Assembly: GCA_038503065.1 (NCBI GenBank)
Contig: JBCAMK010000001.1
Coordinates: forward strand, 3,472,001 to 3,536,000
Length of the DNA: 64,000 nucleotides
Direction of reading: 5' to 3'
Source: Paragyromitra xinjiangensis
Lineage: Eukaryota > Ascomycota > Pezizomycetes > Pezizales > Discinaceae
The translations under genes and the position numbers were made by a program. How positions within the stretch are numbered: the stretch's first letter is position 1; each line of letters opens with the position of its first letter. This document shows positions 20,333 through 30,313 of this stretch, piece by piece. A model generated the notes under the pieces. It had not been told where the DNA came from. It was given only the letters and a program-made list of their open reading frames with translations, and did no database searches.

Positions 20333-21026
20333 TCATAAAGCCAAGGTACCCATCACGAATAGCACTAGAAAAAGAGGACCACAAAAAGCCACATTACTCG
20401 CAGCGCGACTACCAGACTGACCCTGTGCTCCAACCCCAGTAGAGGTAGGTCCAGAAGATGTGATGGATGCGTTGCCTCCAGATGAGGTCCCGGTAGCACT
20501 AGCAGTTGCAGTAGAAAAGGCTATATATCCGGAACCCGTTGTAGAAGCTCTCTTAGAAGTCCTGTGTGAAAATTAGCATCAGCAGCGAAGATAGGACTGG
20601 GCCACTGACGAGCCTGAAGAATCAGCCAGTGTTGCTGTTAAGTCAAGCCCAAGCTGTTAGCAAACGCAACCGTAAGAACAAAGCCTAAAAGCTTCCAAAC
20701 CCAGCAACAATTATTTGTACCGTACCAACTTGATGACCAGCAGCGGTACAGGTGAGCTTGAAGAAGTCCATTGCAGCTTCCTTTGAATCTCCACATTTCG
20801 GAGAAAAGCACGACTGAACATCCTGGGAGCCGCAAACTGCTTGGTAATCTGAAGGAGTAGGCTCTTCGTTGATACACGCAAGCATACACGCCTAAATGAA
20901 AATAGTACTATTAGTTGCAATTCTAGCTATGATTGTAACATAAAGACCTACAGGGGGAGGTGAAGTGGCACAAGCCATTAAGACTGCAAAGACAAAGAAA
21001 GTTGTGAAAAATGTCAACTTGAACAT
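20333..21026 (-). CDS. Small CFEM-like secreted protein with GPI-anchor signal
   Basis: Exons (minus) 21026-20952, 20891-20726, 20634-20610 and 20561-20333 give 164 aa. The N-terminus is a signal peptide (MFKLTFFTTFFVFAVLMACA). The next region has six Cys in an order recalling CFEM domains (PPPACMLAC, AVCGS, QSCFSPKCGD, KLTC), though it is short of the canonical eight. A Ser/Thr/Gly-rich linker follows, then a small-residue site near SRAASNV and a C-terminal hydrophobic tail (LFLVLFVMGTLAL), the layout of a GPI signal. It would sit on the outer plasma membrane or cell wall. CFEM proteins act in haem or iron capture or host interaction; none of these roles can be assigned here. The third exon is only 25 nt. 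Confidence 0.75.
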
Positions 21027-21269
21027 GGTGAGACTGATTTCGTAAAGAATGTAAAGCTGAAGTGGCAGAAACTTGGTAACCGAGCGAAAGACAATAAGTT
21101 GGATCCTTAAGGAGTGACTTGAAGTACGATGAACAACGGAGGCAGCAGAAATGAGAATGAAGAGCAAGGGGAACCTTCGTGTGATAGAACCTTAAGTTAC
21201 TTGACACTCTCCAGGGGTAAATGGCCCCTTGTATTTAGGATCTGACATGAGAACCAGGAAACAGGGGGC

Positions 21270-21302
21270 TGTGGCTTTGTCCGCGCTTCCTGCAAAGCCA
21301 CA
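21270..21302. repeat. Perfect 10-bp hairpin
   Basis: tgtggctttg (21270-21279) pairs with caaagccaca (21293-21302). Similar words occur at 38979-38989 and 39230-39245, so this may be the end of another small inverted-repeat element. The stretch 21027-21341 holds no gene. Confidence 0.55.
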
Positions 21303-21390
21303 ACCCCGGATACGATGGTGTGGCTTTATTCTGAGCATGAATAGTGTGGCACGGCCGCATGACGAACAGGTCAGGGCTTGGCAAGGACTA

Positions 21391-21553
21391 CCGTATAAAC
21401 TCGAGAGAGACTTGACGCTAAGACGTTGAAATTGCCTCGACAAGTAAGACGCCAGCTAAGGGGGTCAGAGTTGAGCAGATATTTGTTAGAGCCTTACCTC
21501 TATAGGCAATTCTAACGTCTTAGCGTTAAGTCCAGCCTCTCGAGTTAATACGG
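21391..21553. repeat. Inner inverted repeat 1 (arms ~48 bp)
   Basis: 'cgctaagacgtt' in the left arm (21391-21438) pairs with 'aacgtcttagcg' in the right arm (21504-21553); 'actcgagag' and 'ctctcgagt' pair at the outer ends. It could fold into a long hairpin. Confidence 0.7.
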
Positions 21554-21611
21554 TATACTCTAGATAGGGTACCTACTGGTTCTTTGCACTACGAGTGCCA
21601 GGGAAAATCTC

Positions 21612-21824
21612 TTGACACCTGGCGGTGGTGGCGGTGCGTCCACTAGAGTAAATACATACCATAATTCACCTTAAGCTTCAATTAAAGTCTGTAGCTTGCC
21701 TGATATGTTTCTAATCAAACTCTCCAAACAAGACTCTTATCCTTTCGCAGTAGCTATTCTTCCCAGCTTCATCAAGCGGGTGGGAGGGTTAAGTGCTTGC
21801 ACTGCCACCACCGCCAGGTGTCAA
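21612..21824. repeat. Inner inverted repeat 2 (arms 25 bp)
   Basis: ttgacacctggcggtggtgg starts the left arm (21612-21636). The right arm (21800-21824) is its reverse complement with one mismatch. Words in the flank resemble the element at 21962-22202, so it may be a diverged relative. Confidence 0.7.
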
Positions 21825-21961
21825 CAGACTAACCTCAGAGAATGCTCCCCCAAAGTGGCGGTGGCTAGACACAGAATCGTAGCTTAGTCAGTTAGAAACC
21901 AACCAAATAAAATCTAGCCCTCTAGTGGGGGGCAGCTTTACCGGATTATAGGGTATTCCTG

Positions 21962-22202
21962 TACTTCGGGGGTGGGGAAAAGTCTGTCGCCAGGTAGCTG
22001 TGCTGGCAGTGCGAAACTTGGCCGCCAACTCAACTCTGGGCTTGGAGTTTTACAGCGACCTTACAGAAAGTAGAGAGGCTTCAGAGATAGAGGGAATCAA
22101 AGGTTATTCAACGAAAGAGGAGCCCTAGAGTGTTGAGGATGAAGGGAAGAGCCGCCGCTAGCACCGCCACCTGGTGACAGACTTTCCTCTACACCCGTAG
22201 TA
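21962..22202. mobile_element. MITE copy 1 (family shared with 38292-38510)
   Basis: The ends 'cttcgggggtggggaaaagt' and the reverse complement of 'ctttcctctacacccgtag' form the TIR, and TA flanks both sides. A second copy with the same internal words ('gccgccgctagcaccgccac', 'ggcagtgcgaaactt') lies at 38292-38510. Confidence 0.75.
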
Positions 22203-22254
22203 CAGTCCCTTGTTCATCATCCGGCCGTGTTCGTCATGTGGCCGTGCCACACTA

Positions 22255-23206
22255 TAGCTCAGGAACATTGTGTCCTATGCTAAAAACACCCTTGTCCGCC
22301 ACACACAGCAGTTCCGTTTTCACTGTACTGTGCAGTACAAACCCTCAGAACAATTATTTCGCTACCCAAACCGTTTGACTGGCCAAAGAGCAACCATTAG
22401 CTATAAAATTTGGCGAGATGGTAAATGAAGTCCTAGACAACTTCACAAGCGATCCGGACACCCTACCGGGACAGTTGATAATTGGTCAATATTTGGCGGA
22501 GAATACCTATTTTACCAACAGAGAAGCTGGCTGTAACACTAGAAACTTTCCTACTTCCGTTAGCTGTCTAAGTTATTAGGGTGTCTAGATTGCTTTTGAA
22601 CTCGTCTGTGAGTATATGCAGTTATATTAGGGTTTGTCTTGTTGGAGCAGTACAGTAAACGTTGCTGGCAATTGCAGAGTGTTATGTTTGTAACACCTCG
22701 CTGCATCGCGATAACTCAAAATCTGTAGCAACTTACTGAATGTGACTGTCCTAGCTTCACTAAAATAAAGCCTAGGATAACTAGGTACACTCAGAGATAG
22801 ACTAGATTACCTTCTGGGCTCTTTTTTGAAGCCTCACTAACCTTTCTTATAACCCATTGCTCTTTAACGGGTAGAAATGCTTGAGATGTCAAGGCTTTCT
22901 TACAGGTAAACTCGACAGCTGCTATTCATACATGTAATATGGTACTTGTCTCTCAATATTAACAAGTACCCACAAATAGAAACTACATGTATCATCAAGA
23001 TAGCTGCAGCGAGAGCTTTCTTCTTAATGAAAATGGAACTGGAATTCTACTTTTCCATGTTACGCCTACATTGAGGATGACTACGTCCCTTGTCAATTGT
23101 AGTTGGGTCAAGATAAACTACCAGCCTGTTAAGATGTCGCAAAGATCCGATATTACTAATCCTCGCCCCAAGTACATGGCGCTTCTTTCCTTGCTCCCAC
23201 TTTTTT
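22255..23206. other. Intergenic, no supported gene
   Basis: Short frames only. The plus-strand frame at 22987-23340 overlaps the 3' exon of the minus-strand ski8 gene and has no recognisable content. Confidence 0.5.
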
Positions 23207-24525
23207 CTAGCTACCAGTTGCCTCACGATAAAAACATATCCTACGGTTCGCTCCGGCCGTCAAAAATCCTTCACCCATTCCTGAGCCCTTTGGAGCCCAC
23301 TTCACTGCGTATAGAGCCTTATCCGTCTCACTATGGGTAGCTACACAAGCCTTTGTCTCAGTAGACCACACCTTTGCTTTCCCGTCGAATGAGCTAAAAT
23401 AGGGTTATTAGAAAAAATAATTCCGATAAATCTTGATTACTTTGCTCAACAGTAGTATTATACGCACCCACTCAAAATATATTCTCCTGTCGAGCTCCAG
23501 GCAACAGAGAATATCCAGCTCGAATGGCCAGCCAGGCTGGCAACTTGTTCACCAGATACGACATCATATAGAGCAATGACATTCGAATCACCACATGCAG
23601 CAAGCAACCTTCCTGCAGGAGAAAAGGCGACGCTTCTAACCGGTTTTAGAAGACCTTAACAACCAAATTAGTCAACACGTCCATGTGGGTGAAACCTTAA
23701 GCCTACCAGGCAGCGAATGGAAAATCCGCCCTGTCTCAACATTGAAGATGTAGATGCCACCATTCTCATGCCCTGAAGCTATGAGTTTTCCGTCGGGAGA
23801 CTATTCTCAGAGTAAGCGTGATGCTGGCATTTCCTGCGGCAGATAGGCACCTCACGATATCTACACACATCCCATAGCTCCCCTTGGTTTCATACTCTCG
23901 AAGCTTGGCCCCCTTTTCGAACGTTTTCCAGACGTTTATCTTGCCATCGTAGGTAGTCGAGGCCAACAGGTCCCCAGTGGAGGACAAGGAGATTGCCCAG
24001 ACTTCGCCACATGTCTTCCCCTCTAGGATAGCAGAAGGTTGCTATTAGCATAGCACTCTCTAACCAATCGGATTTGCCTTGCCAGATAACGTTTGCTCCA
24101 AAATGTACCTGCGATACTCCCAATGCTCTCGAGTTCTTGCAAATCCCACAGTACTATCTCACCCCCAAAGCCAGCGCTAGCTGCTATTTTACCATCCCTA
24201 CTTGCTGCAACATGATGGACACCAAGAGGGTGAGTCTTAGCAAAAGTATGTATGAGAGGGTGCTCAGGCGAAGTTATATCCCAAAGTTTCACATTAGAAT
24301 CTCCAGAGGCAGAGAGTACGTATTTGGTAGTGACGGCAAGTGCAAATACGTCGGATGGATGTGCTTCTCAGAGGGCCGCGATCAGCCAAATTTCAATATA
24401 ACTACACGGAAAATCCCCTCAAACCTTCTTCGAGGATATGAGCGGTCAAATACTGCTTTGACTATGAGAAATGTTAGCGAGAAATTGATAGGCACAAAAA
24501 TTATCATGGACGAGGTACTTGCCAT
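23207..24525 (-). CDS. ski8: Ski8/WDR61-like WD40 protein of the Ski complex
   Basis: Exons (minus) 24525-24523, 24461-24425, 24363-24109, 24022-23856, 23800-23707, 23654-23468 and 23393-23207 give 309 aa, the usual Ski8 length. The start MSKQYLTAH and the repeats with SGDSNVKLWD, GGEIVLWDL, YDGKINVWKTF, GGIYIFNVETG, SNVIALYDV, and SFDGKAKVW are typical of this seven-bladed WD40 propeller. In fungi Ski8 joins Ski2 and Ski3 to feed mRNA to the cytoplasmic exosome and also has a meiotic recombination role. Odd point: the first exon is just the ATG, and intron 1 starts GCAAGT, a GC-AG intron. Skipping that model loses the conserved SKQY start, so I favour it. Confidence 0.9.
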
Positions 24526-24878
24526 CTGGGCTGCTGTAGGACGGATCCGTTGTTTGAGCTCTTGTGGTTCAAAGATCCCCAATTATGTGTTGGAGTGGGT
24601 GGAAGAGCCAGTGGGGCAACAGTTTGCATGAGGCTCAACTTTCCGGAAGCACAATTTAACAAAAGGCTACAACTTCAATTCGCTGTTACTTTTACAACCT
24701 TATCAATACCAACTTCTACATCAATATTGATCATCTATGGGATATCCCCCCTCCCTATGACCACAATCGAAACCAATCCGCAACTTCCTCTACATCTAAT
24801 CTCGATTCTCGATTCCCGAAAAGTTTTTTACGTGCCAACTTCCTCCTCGAAAAGCCCCTCCACAAGAATCCCCAAACT
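24526..24878. other. Intergenic between two minus-strand genes
   Basis: Contains the ski8 upstream region and the mrpl32 3' end. No further gene is visible. Confidence 0.5.
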
Positions 24879-25235
24879 CTATGGCGTTACCATGTTCCCA
24901 GTCCCCTGCTCCCTCCTCCACATATCTTTAATAGCTCCAACGCAATGTTCACACAGTACATTCTGACGTTTGATGCCACCACAAACAGGGCATTTGTTGA
25001 GTGCAGTGATGTCCTCCAAGGCTTTCCCGGCCAATTGCCGCATACGTGATCTCGAATGGCTCTTTTTCTTTTTCGGTACGGCACGAAGAATGGACTCAAA
25101 TATTTCGGGGATGAGTGATGGGAGGTTGAGATGGATGGTCGCCGGGATCGCCAGGAAAGGTAGAGATAGACCAGGGAGAAAGGCCCTAGCAGAGGCAAGA
25201 AGACCAACACGGTAGGCAGAGATCGCCATCGCCAT
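24879..25235 (-). CDS. mrpl32: Mitochondrial large-subunit ribosomal protein bL32m
   Basis: 118 aa, single exon. The N-terminus (about 1-48) is hydrophobic and basic, fitting a mitochondrial presequence that ends near ILRAVPKKK. The mature part has the bL32 signature KKKKSHSRSRMRQLAGKAL followed by a zinc site CPVCG...CEHC. It is part of the mitoribosome 60S-like subunit; in yeast, processing of this protein by the m-AAA protease gates ribosome assembly. It is divergent with the septin gene, with 459 bp between the starts. Confidence 0.92.
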   Translation of the reverse strand: MAMAISAYRVGLLASARAFLPGLSLPFLAIPATIHLNLPSLIPEIFESILRAVPKKKKSHSRSRMRQLAGKALEDITALNKCPVCGGIKRQNVLCEHCVGAIKDMWRREQGTGNMVTP

Positions 25236-25694
25236 CGGAATCTAAAAACGATTGGCAATGGTAGAAGACACCTGCGATTGAGTCGTAATACGATTGAATT
25301 ATCCGATGCACTGGTTGTCAGGCGAAACGATGTTTGGTAGGTGTCGCAGTTACGATGCAATTTCTTTATTTTCCAATACATGGATGGGCTAGGGTTGCAG
25401 CACATCTGCACGCTGCCTTAGCGAAGAACCCCTGGCTGAACGCTATTTCGTAGCCAAGCCAAAAATGCCCATCAATAACACACAGGGCCTACCCCTTTTC
25501 ATTACTTCCCTAGACCGTCAGGATCGGTACACTCACTCTTCTGCTCCCTTGAACTTTGCATCCAGCTTACTGCCATCATACAGCGGAGCACTCAGAAGCT
25601 TCCTTTCTCTAAAATTCTTCCACTTTGTCTCTAAAGGCTTTATCCTCTCCTCCTCTGCAGGCTTTCATTTTACGCGCTCCTGCCTGCTCGAAAT
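25236..25694. promoter_or_regulatory. Divergent intergenic region mrpl32/septin
   Basis: 459 bp between two start codons facing apart; both promoters must lie here. No specific site recognised. Confidence 0.5.
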
Positions 25695-27014
25695 ATGTCC
25701 CAAACGGCGACCGTCTTTCCCCGTAGCCATGTCGGTTTCGATAGCATCACTTCACAAATCGAAAGGAAGCTTCTTAAGCGTGGTTTCCAGTTCAATGTCA
25801 TTTGTGTTGGTACGTGATGATCTCCCTCTTGCTCGTATTTGTTTTCGTTCACCCATCACGCTAATACCCTGCTTTCGTATCTCAGGCCAAACGGGTCTCG
25901 GAAAGTCAACTCTAATCAATACTATCTTTGCCGCCCACCTTATTGATTCTAAAGGCCGTCTTGCTCCCGATGAACCCGTAAGATCGACCACTGAAATCCA
26001 AACTGTCTCCCACAGTATGTTGTCCTATAGCAGTCCCGACATACCACCTTAGCTAAGTATTGTGAAAGTCATCGAGGAAAATGGTGTTCGCCTTCGGTTG
26101 AACATTGTTGATACCCCAGGCTACGGTGATCAGGTGAACAATGATAGATGGTATGCCACCGAAACCCGAAAGCATCAGTTTAGAGATTTGAAAGCTTACA
26201 TGGTAGGCAGTTGGGATCCTATCGTGAAGTACATCAAGGATCAACATTCCGCCTATCTCCGCAAGGAACTCACCGCTCAAAGAGAGCGTTATATTCAAGA
26301 CACTCGTATTCATTGCTGCCTCTTCTTCATTCAACCCTCCGGACACGCGTATATACCCCTCCCGCATTAGATCCTTTACTGTTTCGCAGATCATTAACAT
26401 TCCCCGAACAGGCTTAAACCCATCGACATTGTAGTCCTGAAGAAATTATCTGATGTTGTCAACGTTGTTCCTGTCATAGCCAAGTCCGACTCTCTAACAT
26501 TAGAAGAACGTGCTGCATTCAAGGAGAGGATTAAGGAAGAATTCGCTTTCCACAATCTCAAAATGTACCCTTACGACAACGATGAACTTGATGAAGAGGA
26601 GCGTGCATTGAATGCACAAATCAAGAACATCATTCCTTTTGCGGTTGTTGGCTCCGAAAAGTCAATAATCGTTGACGGCAAGCAGGTCCGAGGAAGGCAA
26701 AACAGATGGGGAGTTATCAATGGTATGCTACTCCAAATTTACTCGACCACACCTTTGCTGATGCCTTTGGAATAGTCGAGGATGAGAAACATTGCGAATT
26801 TGTCTATTTGCGGAATTTCCTCACTCGAACTCACCTTCAAGATCTCATCGAAACTACCTCTCAGATTCACTACGAGACATTCCGCGCGAAACAGTTGTTA
26901 GCTCTCAAAGAGTCGAGTGCTGCCGGTGCTGGAAGCAGCAGGCCTATTTCTCCTGCCGCTGAAAGAGAACTGAGCAGGGGATCTCAGCAGAGAATGACTA
27001 TGAACGGATACTAG
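25695..27014 (+). CDS. cdc10: CDC10-type septin (AspD class)
   Basis: Exons 25695-25809, 25886-26014, 26069-26150, 26211-26348, 26412-26722 and 26776-27014 give 337 aa. The GTPase core has G1 GQTGLGKS (about 39-46), G3 DTPG, and G4 AKSD, and the septin-unique region is present at the C-side. The start with HVGFDSITSQIERKLLKRG fits the polybasic membrane-binding stretch of CDC10/AspD. The C-terminal extension is short, without a coiled coil, which also points to CDC10 rather than CDC3, CDC11 or CDC12. It forms hetero-oligomeric filaments at septa and branch sites. All introns keep phase and have clear donors. Confidence 0.9.
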
Positions 27015-30000
27015 CAGTTAAATTGCTGAATATATTTGTTCTGTAACCTTTGGAGGATTGCTACAAATATTCCTGGCGGGAAATAAAGCGTGACATTAGC
27101 TTTTTCATCTCAAAGGCTTCAACTCTTCTTTTTTTTTCACCACCTTAATACATTTCTTTAGCTGAGGAACTTCACTGTATTTCTTTATCTTTATTTTTTA
27201 TTTTTTTTGCCGCTTCTTCCATCTCCTACTTGGTTTCTTGAATGTGGATATAGCCGCTAGGTATCCATAGAAGGCACCTGGCTTTGATCCCCTATGCTGT
27301 CGTTATTTGGCTTACACTCTATCTTCATAACTTTCCGTTTTCCTATTACCAGCACAAGTTAATTACCAATTAGTGTTTCGAGATACTGACGCATGCCCTA
27401 TGCTTATCGTGAATATGGTCAGATGTCAGTAAGCGTCGTTGGATAGCACTATATCTTATCTGTTACATTTTTCCTACACATGCTTTCTGTAAATGGAAGT
27501 TGGTGATTGTTTCATGATAACTGCCAATATACCCCCTAGGCCACTACATGTATGTGTAATACATCCAGTCTTGCCTTGGCGCGTATTTAGTCAAAATATG
27601 ATATTCTGGAGCATGGATGGCGTTAGAACGATGATTTGAGGTATGTACAGGTACCCAAACTAAGGTCCATATACTATCCCCAAAACACAAGGAAAATAGT
27701 TAAAAGACAGGCTAGGCAATTTAAAGTTGCATCAGCCCATTTGATTATTCTTCTATGAACGGATGAACTAAACCATCCACCACTTCTAAACAAAGTGACT
27801 CACCCACATCTGCTTCGATTTCGATTTAGAATAAAAATTTGCTTAAGACATGAAAAATACATTTAGTTCTCGTATAATAAATTTCAAGGCAGATGATCAC
27901 TGCTCTTCCCCCCAAAAAAACGTAGATGTAGGTATCAAGTCAGAATACAACTAAGCTAAGCTACCCTCTTAAGCTCCAACGACCTTAAATCGGCTACAAA
28001 AGCCTCGAACAAAATTCACATAGTTGAGTAGAGAATAAAGAGGCCCAACCATTGAGATCATTTGTAAAAACCGAATCCCTGAAACACAAAAACCAACCCA
28101 TTATATAGAGGTAAGGTACAAACCATCATATCTAGCAGACATTAGAGGTTTTGTATAAGGAGATCATTATGCCAATCCATGGAGATTTGTATCTATTTCT
28201 TAAATATGTGGTAGAGATACATGTAGTGTACACGTGTGATAGCATGTTTCACCAACCACTCAAAACTAGATGGTACACCAGTTGAGGGAATTTATTTACT
28301 TCTTGGGGGGTTAAGGTGTACAAGCATATAGGGGGTGAAGCTGGAACGGTAAGAGTACTGAAAAATTGTTTTTTGTAGCTTAATCACTATAACTAAACAT
28401 CCTGGCCGTTCCGACTTCACTCCCGTACGCGCGCACTTGTTTGAGTCACACTTCTTATTTCAACCTCTTAGCGCCATTCTGGTTCTCGTCGATTTCTACA
28501 GTATTTGAGTACATCCCACCACACCCACGATATGTACAAATTTAAAATAGAAAAAAAAATTCTAAGATTCCACACAAACAAGTAAAAAAGCAAATCATAT
28601 AGTTGTAAAAAAAAAAATCAAGGATTCCCGGTTTGCACAAGCAATTTGAAATTAGCATCGACCCCAAAAGCTTTTAATCCGTTCGGCTGATACGAAACTA
28701 AGGGCCCCCAGTCGCAGTAACAAGACTAAGGAGATTATGTGAGATCCTTGTATGGAGAAAATCGCATGAAGGCGTTCTTGGACTTACGCTTTTGCAGCAA
28801 ATGGCCAACCAAAGAAAACGATATACATTGGCAAATACCTATAGTAAGACTATCAGTCGCGGCACAAGTTAGGCACAAACAATACCATATCGAGGCTTAC
28901 ATGGAGGCTGCGCGTGCCAGTCTTGTTGTGTAGAACCTCATCTGCACTGGAGCAGCTTTCGTTGTCGTTGGGAAGATGAAAAAAGGATGTGGCTCTTCGA
29001 TTAACTTCCGGCCGAAAGGGCGCATAAGCCTTGTCGTTGCTTTGAACATTTCGTTGTCAATACTTTTGACTTAAATAATCAATGGAGGATATAGGTATGT
29101 GTCTGGCAGCAAGCTCGAGGACACCCGAGTGAGAAAAGATGATCCTGGAATAATGGAGTTGTGGACAAGAGTTACTACGTAGTGATATATATATGGGGCT
29201 TTTGGGATCTACGCCCCCGAAACACATATCGCGCCGGAATCGTGGAATGGCAATGGCAGAAAGATCTGAGCATAGTTCCGGATCCGCCTGGTGTATAGCC
29301 TGAACCTGATCGACGAACTTTGTGGGGTGACAAGAACGGAGCACAAAAGTGCGAAATCATGAGGAAATCAGACGAGCAAGAGTCAGACTTTTTAGTCGCA
29401 GTTACTACTTGAAGGAAATCAGGTAATATGTGGACCGATATCTTGTAGAAATGTGGAACGAGGTGTAAGTGGTGTGGTATCGTTCGATTTTCTGTCGGTA
29501 GCCTCCGAGGCAGCGGCGGGGAACAGTGAGTGGGCAAGGTTTCCTCGCCAAAATGGCCGCATCTTACGGGCTCTTAAATCATCCTCTGTAAATTTCAGAG
29601 TTAGAAAACTTTTTACAACATACAAGATTTTGCATTGACCCTCGAACGAGCCATGACTAGTTACTTAGAGATGGCATTCATGAGAATAAGAGAATTAAAA
29701 ATATCGGTGGTATATTTCTCAAAGTGCTCATTTTTTTACCAAGGCCGACTGCATGTACGTTTGGCGCGAAGCAGCACTTCTATGAAATCCCTTTGCTTTT
29801 GTAGGATACCTATACATGAGTCGTATTTCGAGAGTACATACAGTATTCCATAGCACGCTCGCGGCTATATATACAAATACTCTAAGCCCCTTGTATAGCT
29901 CATCATCTTTCATACTTGATAAACTATCTCTTTTAGAGCTTATTTGTCTTGTACATCACGATCTTCAGGCCTTGGCGGTTGGATCAGTGAGTGAAGTCTC

Positions 30001-30313
30001 ACGCTATCGCTTGCGTGTTGGGATACTACTGTAGCAATAAAATAGCACTCCTAGTAGCTAGTTTAGCAGTTGAGGGATTATGGCTTTCCGGACTGCCAGT
30101 TGGTAGCTACACTTCTTGCAAGTAGTTTGCTCGAGTATTATGTGACATTACATTGTAGAAGGAAAATCGTAACACCTGGGGCTTCCGCAAGAGAAACATG
30201 TGCCTCTCAAGCAAATAGGGGAGTTTTCGGTCCCAGATATCTCACTAAGGCTTAATAACTTCCCTGAATTAAAAGCAAGAGAGTGCGTAGGGTTCCATCG
30301 GACCTCCAAGCGC
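27015..30313. other. 3.3-kb stretch without a supported gene
   Basis: AT-rich, with several stop-filled small frames on both strands. None has domain content or a consistent splice pattern. An imperfect inverted repeat (ggggtgaagctggaacgg at 28331-28348 against 28408-28425) is the only structure I noticed. Confidence 0.45.

Larger units (their letters stand above)
21342..22254. mobile_element. ~0.91-kb element with 25-bp TIRs and TA target site
   Basis: The left TIR 21344-21368 begins gtgtggcacggcc and the right TIR 22228-22252 is its reverse complement with one mismatch in 25. Each is flanked by TA (21342-21343 and 22253-22254), the target site of Tc1/mariner-type elements. There is no transposase frame inside, so it is a non-autonomous element or MITE. 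Inside it are at least three further inverted-repeat units. Confidence 0.8.

Noticed and set aside
22987..23340. Plus-strand frame of 117 codons
   Set aside because: Overlaps the last exon of ski8 on the other strand and has no recognisable content.
29057..29638. Small frames on both strands
   Set aside because: No consistent exon chain or domain; more likely chance frames in intergenic DNA.
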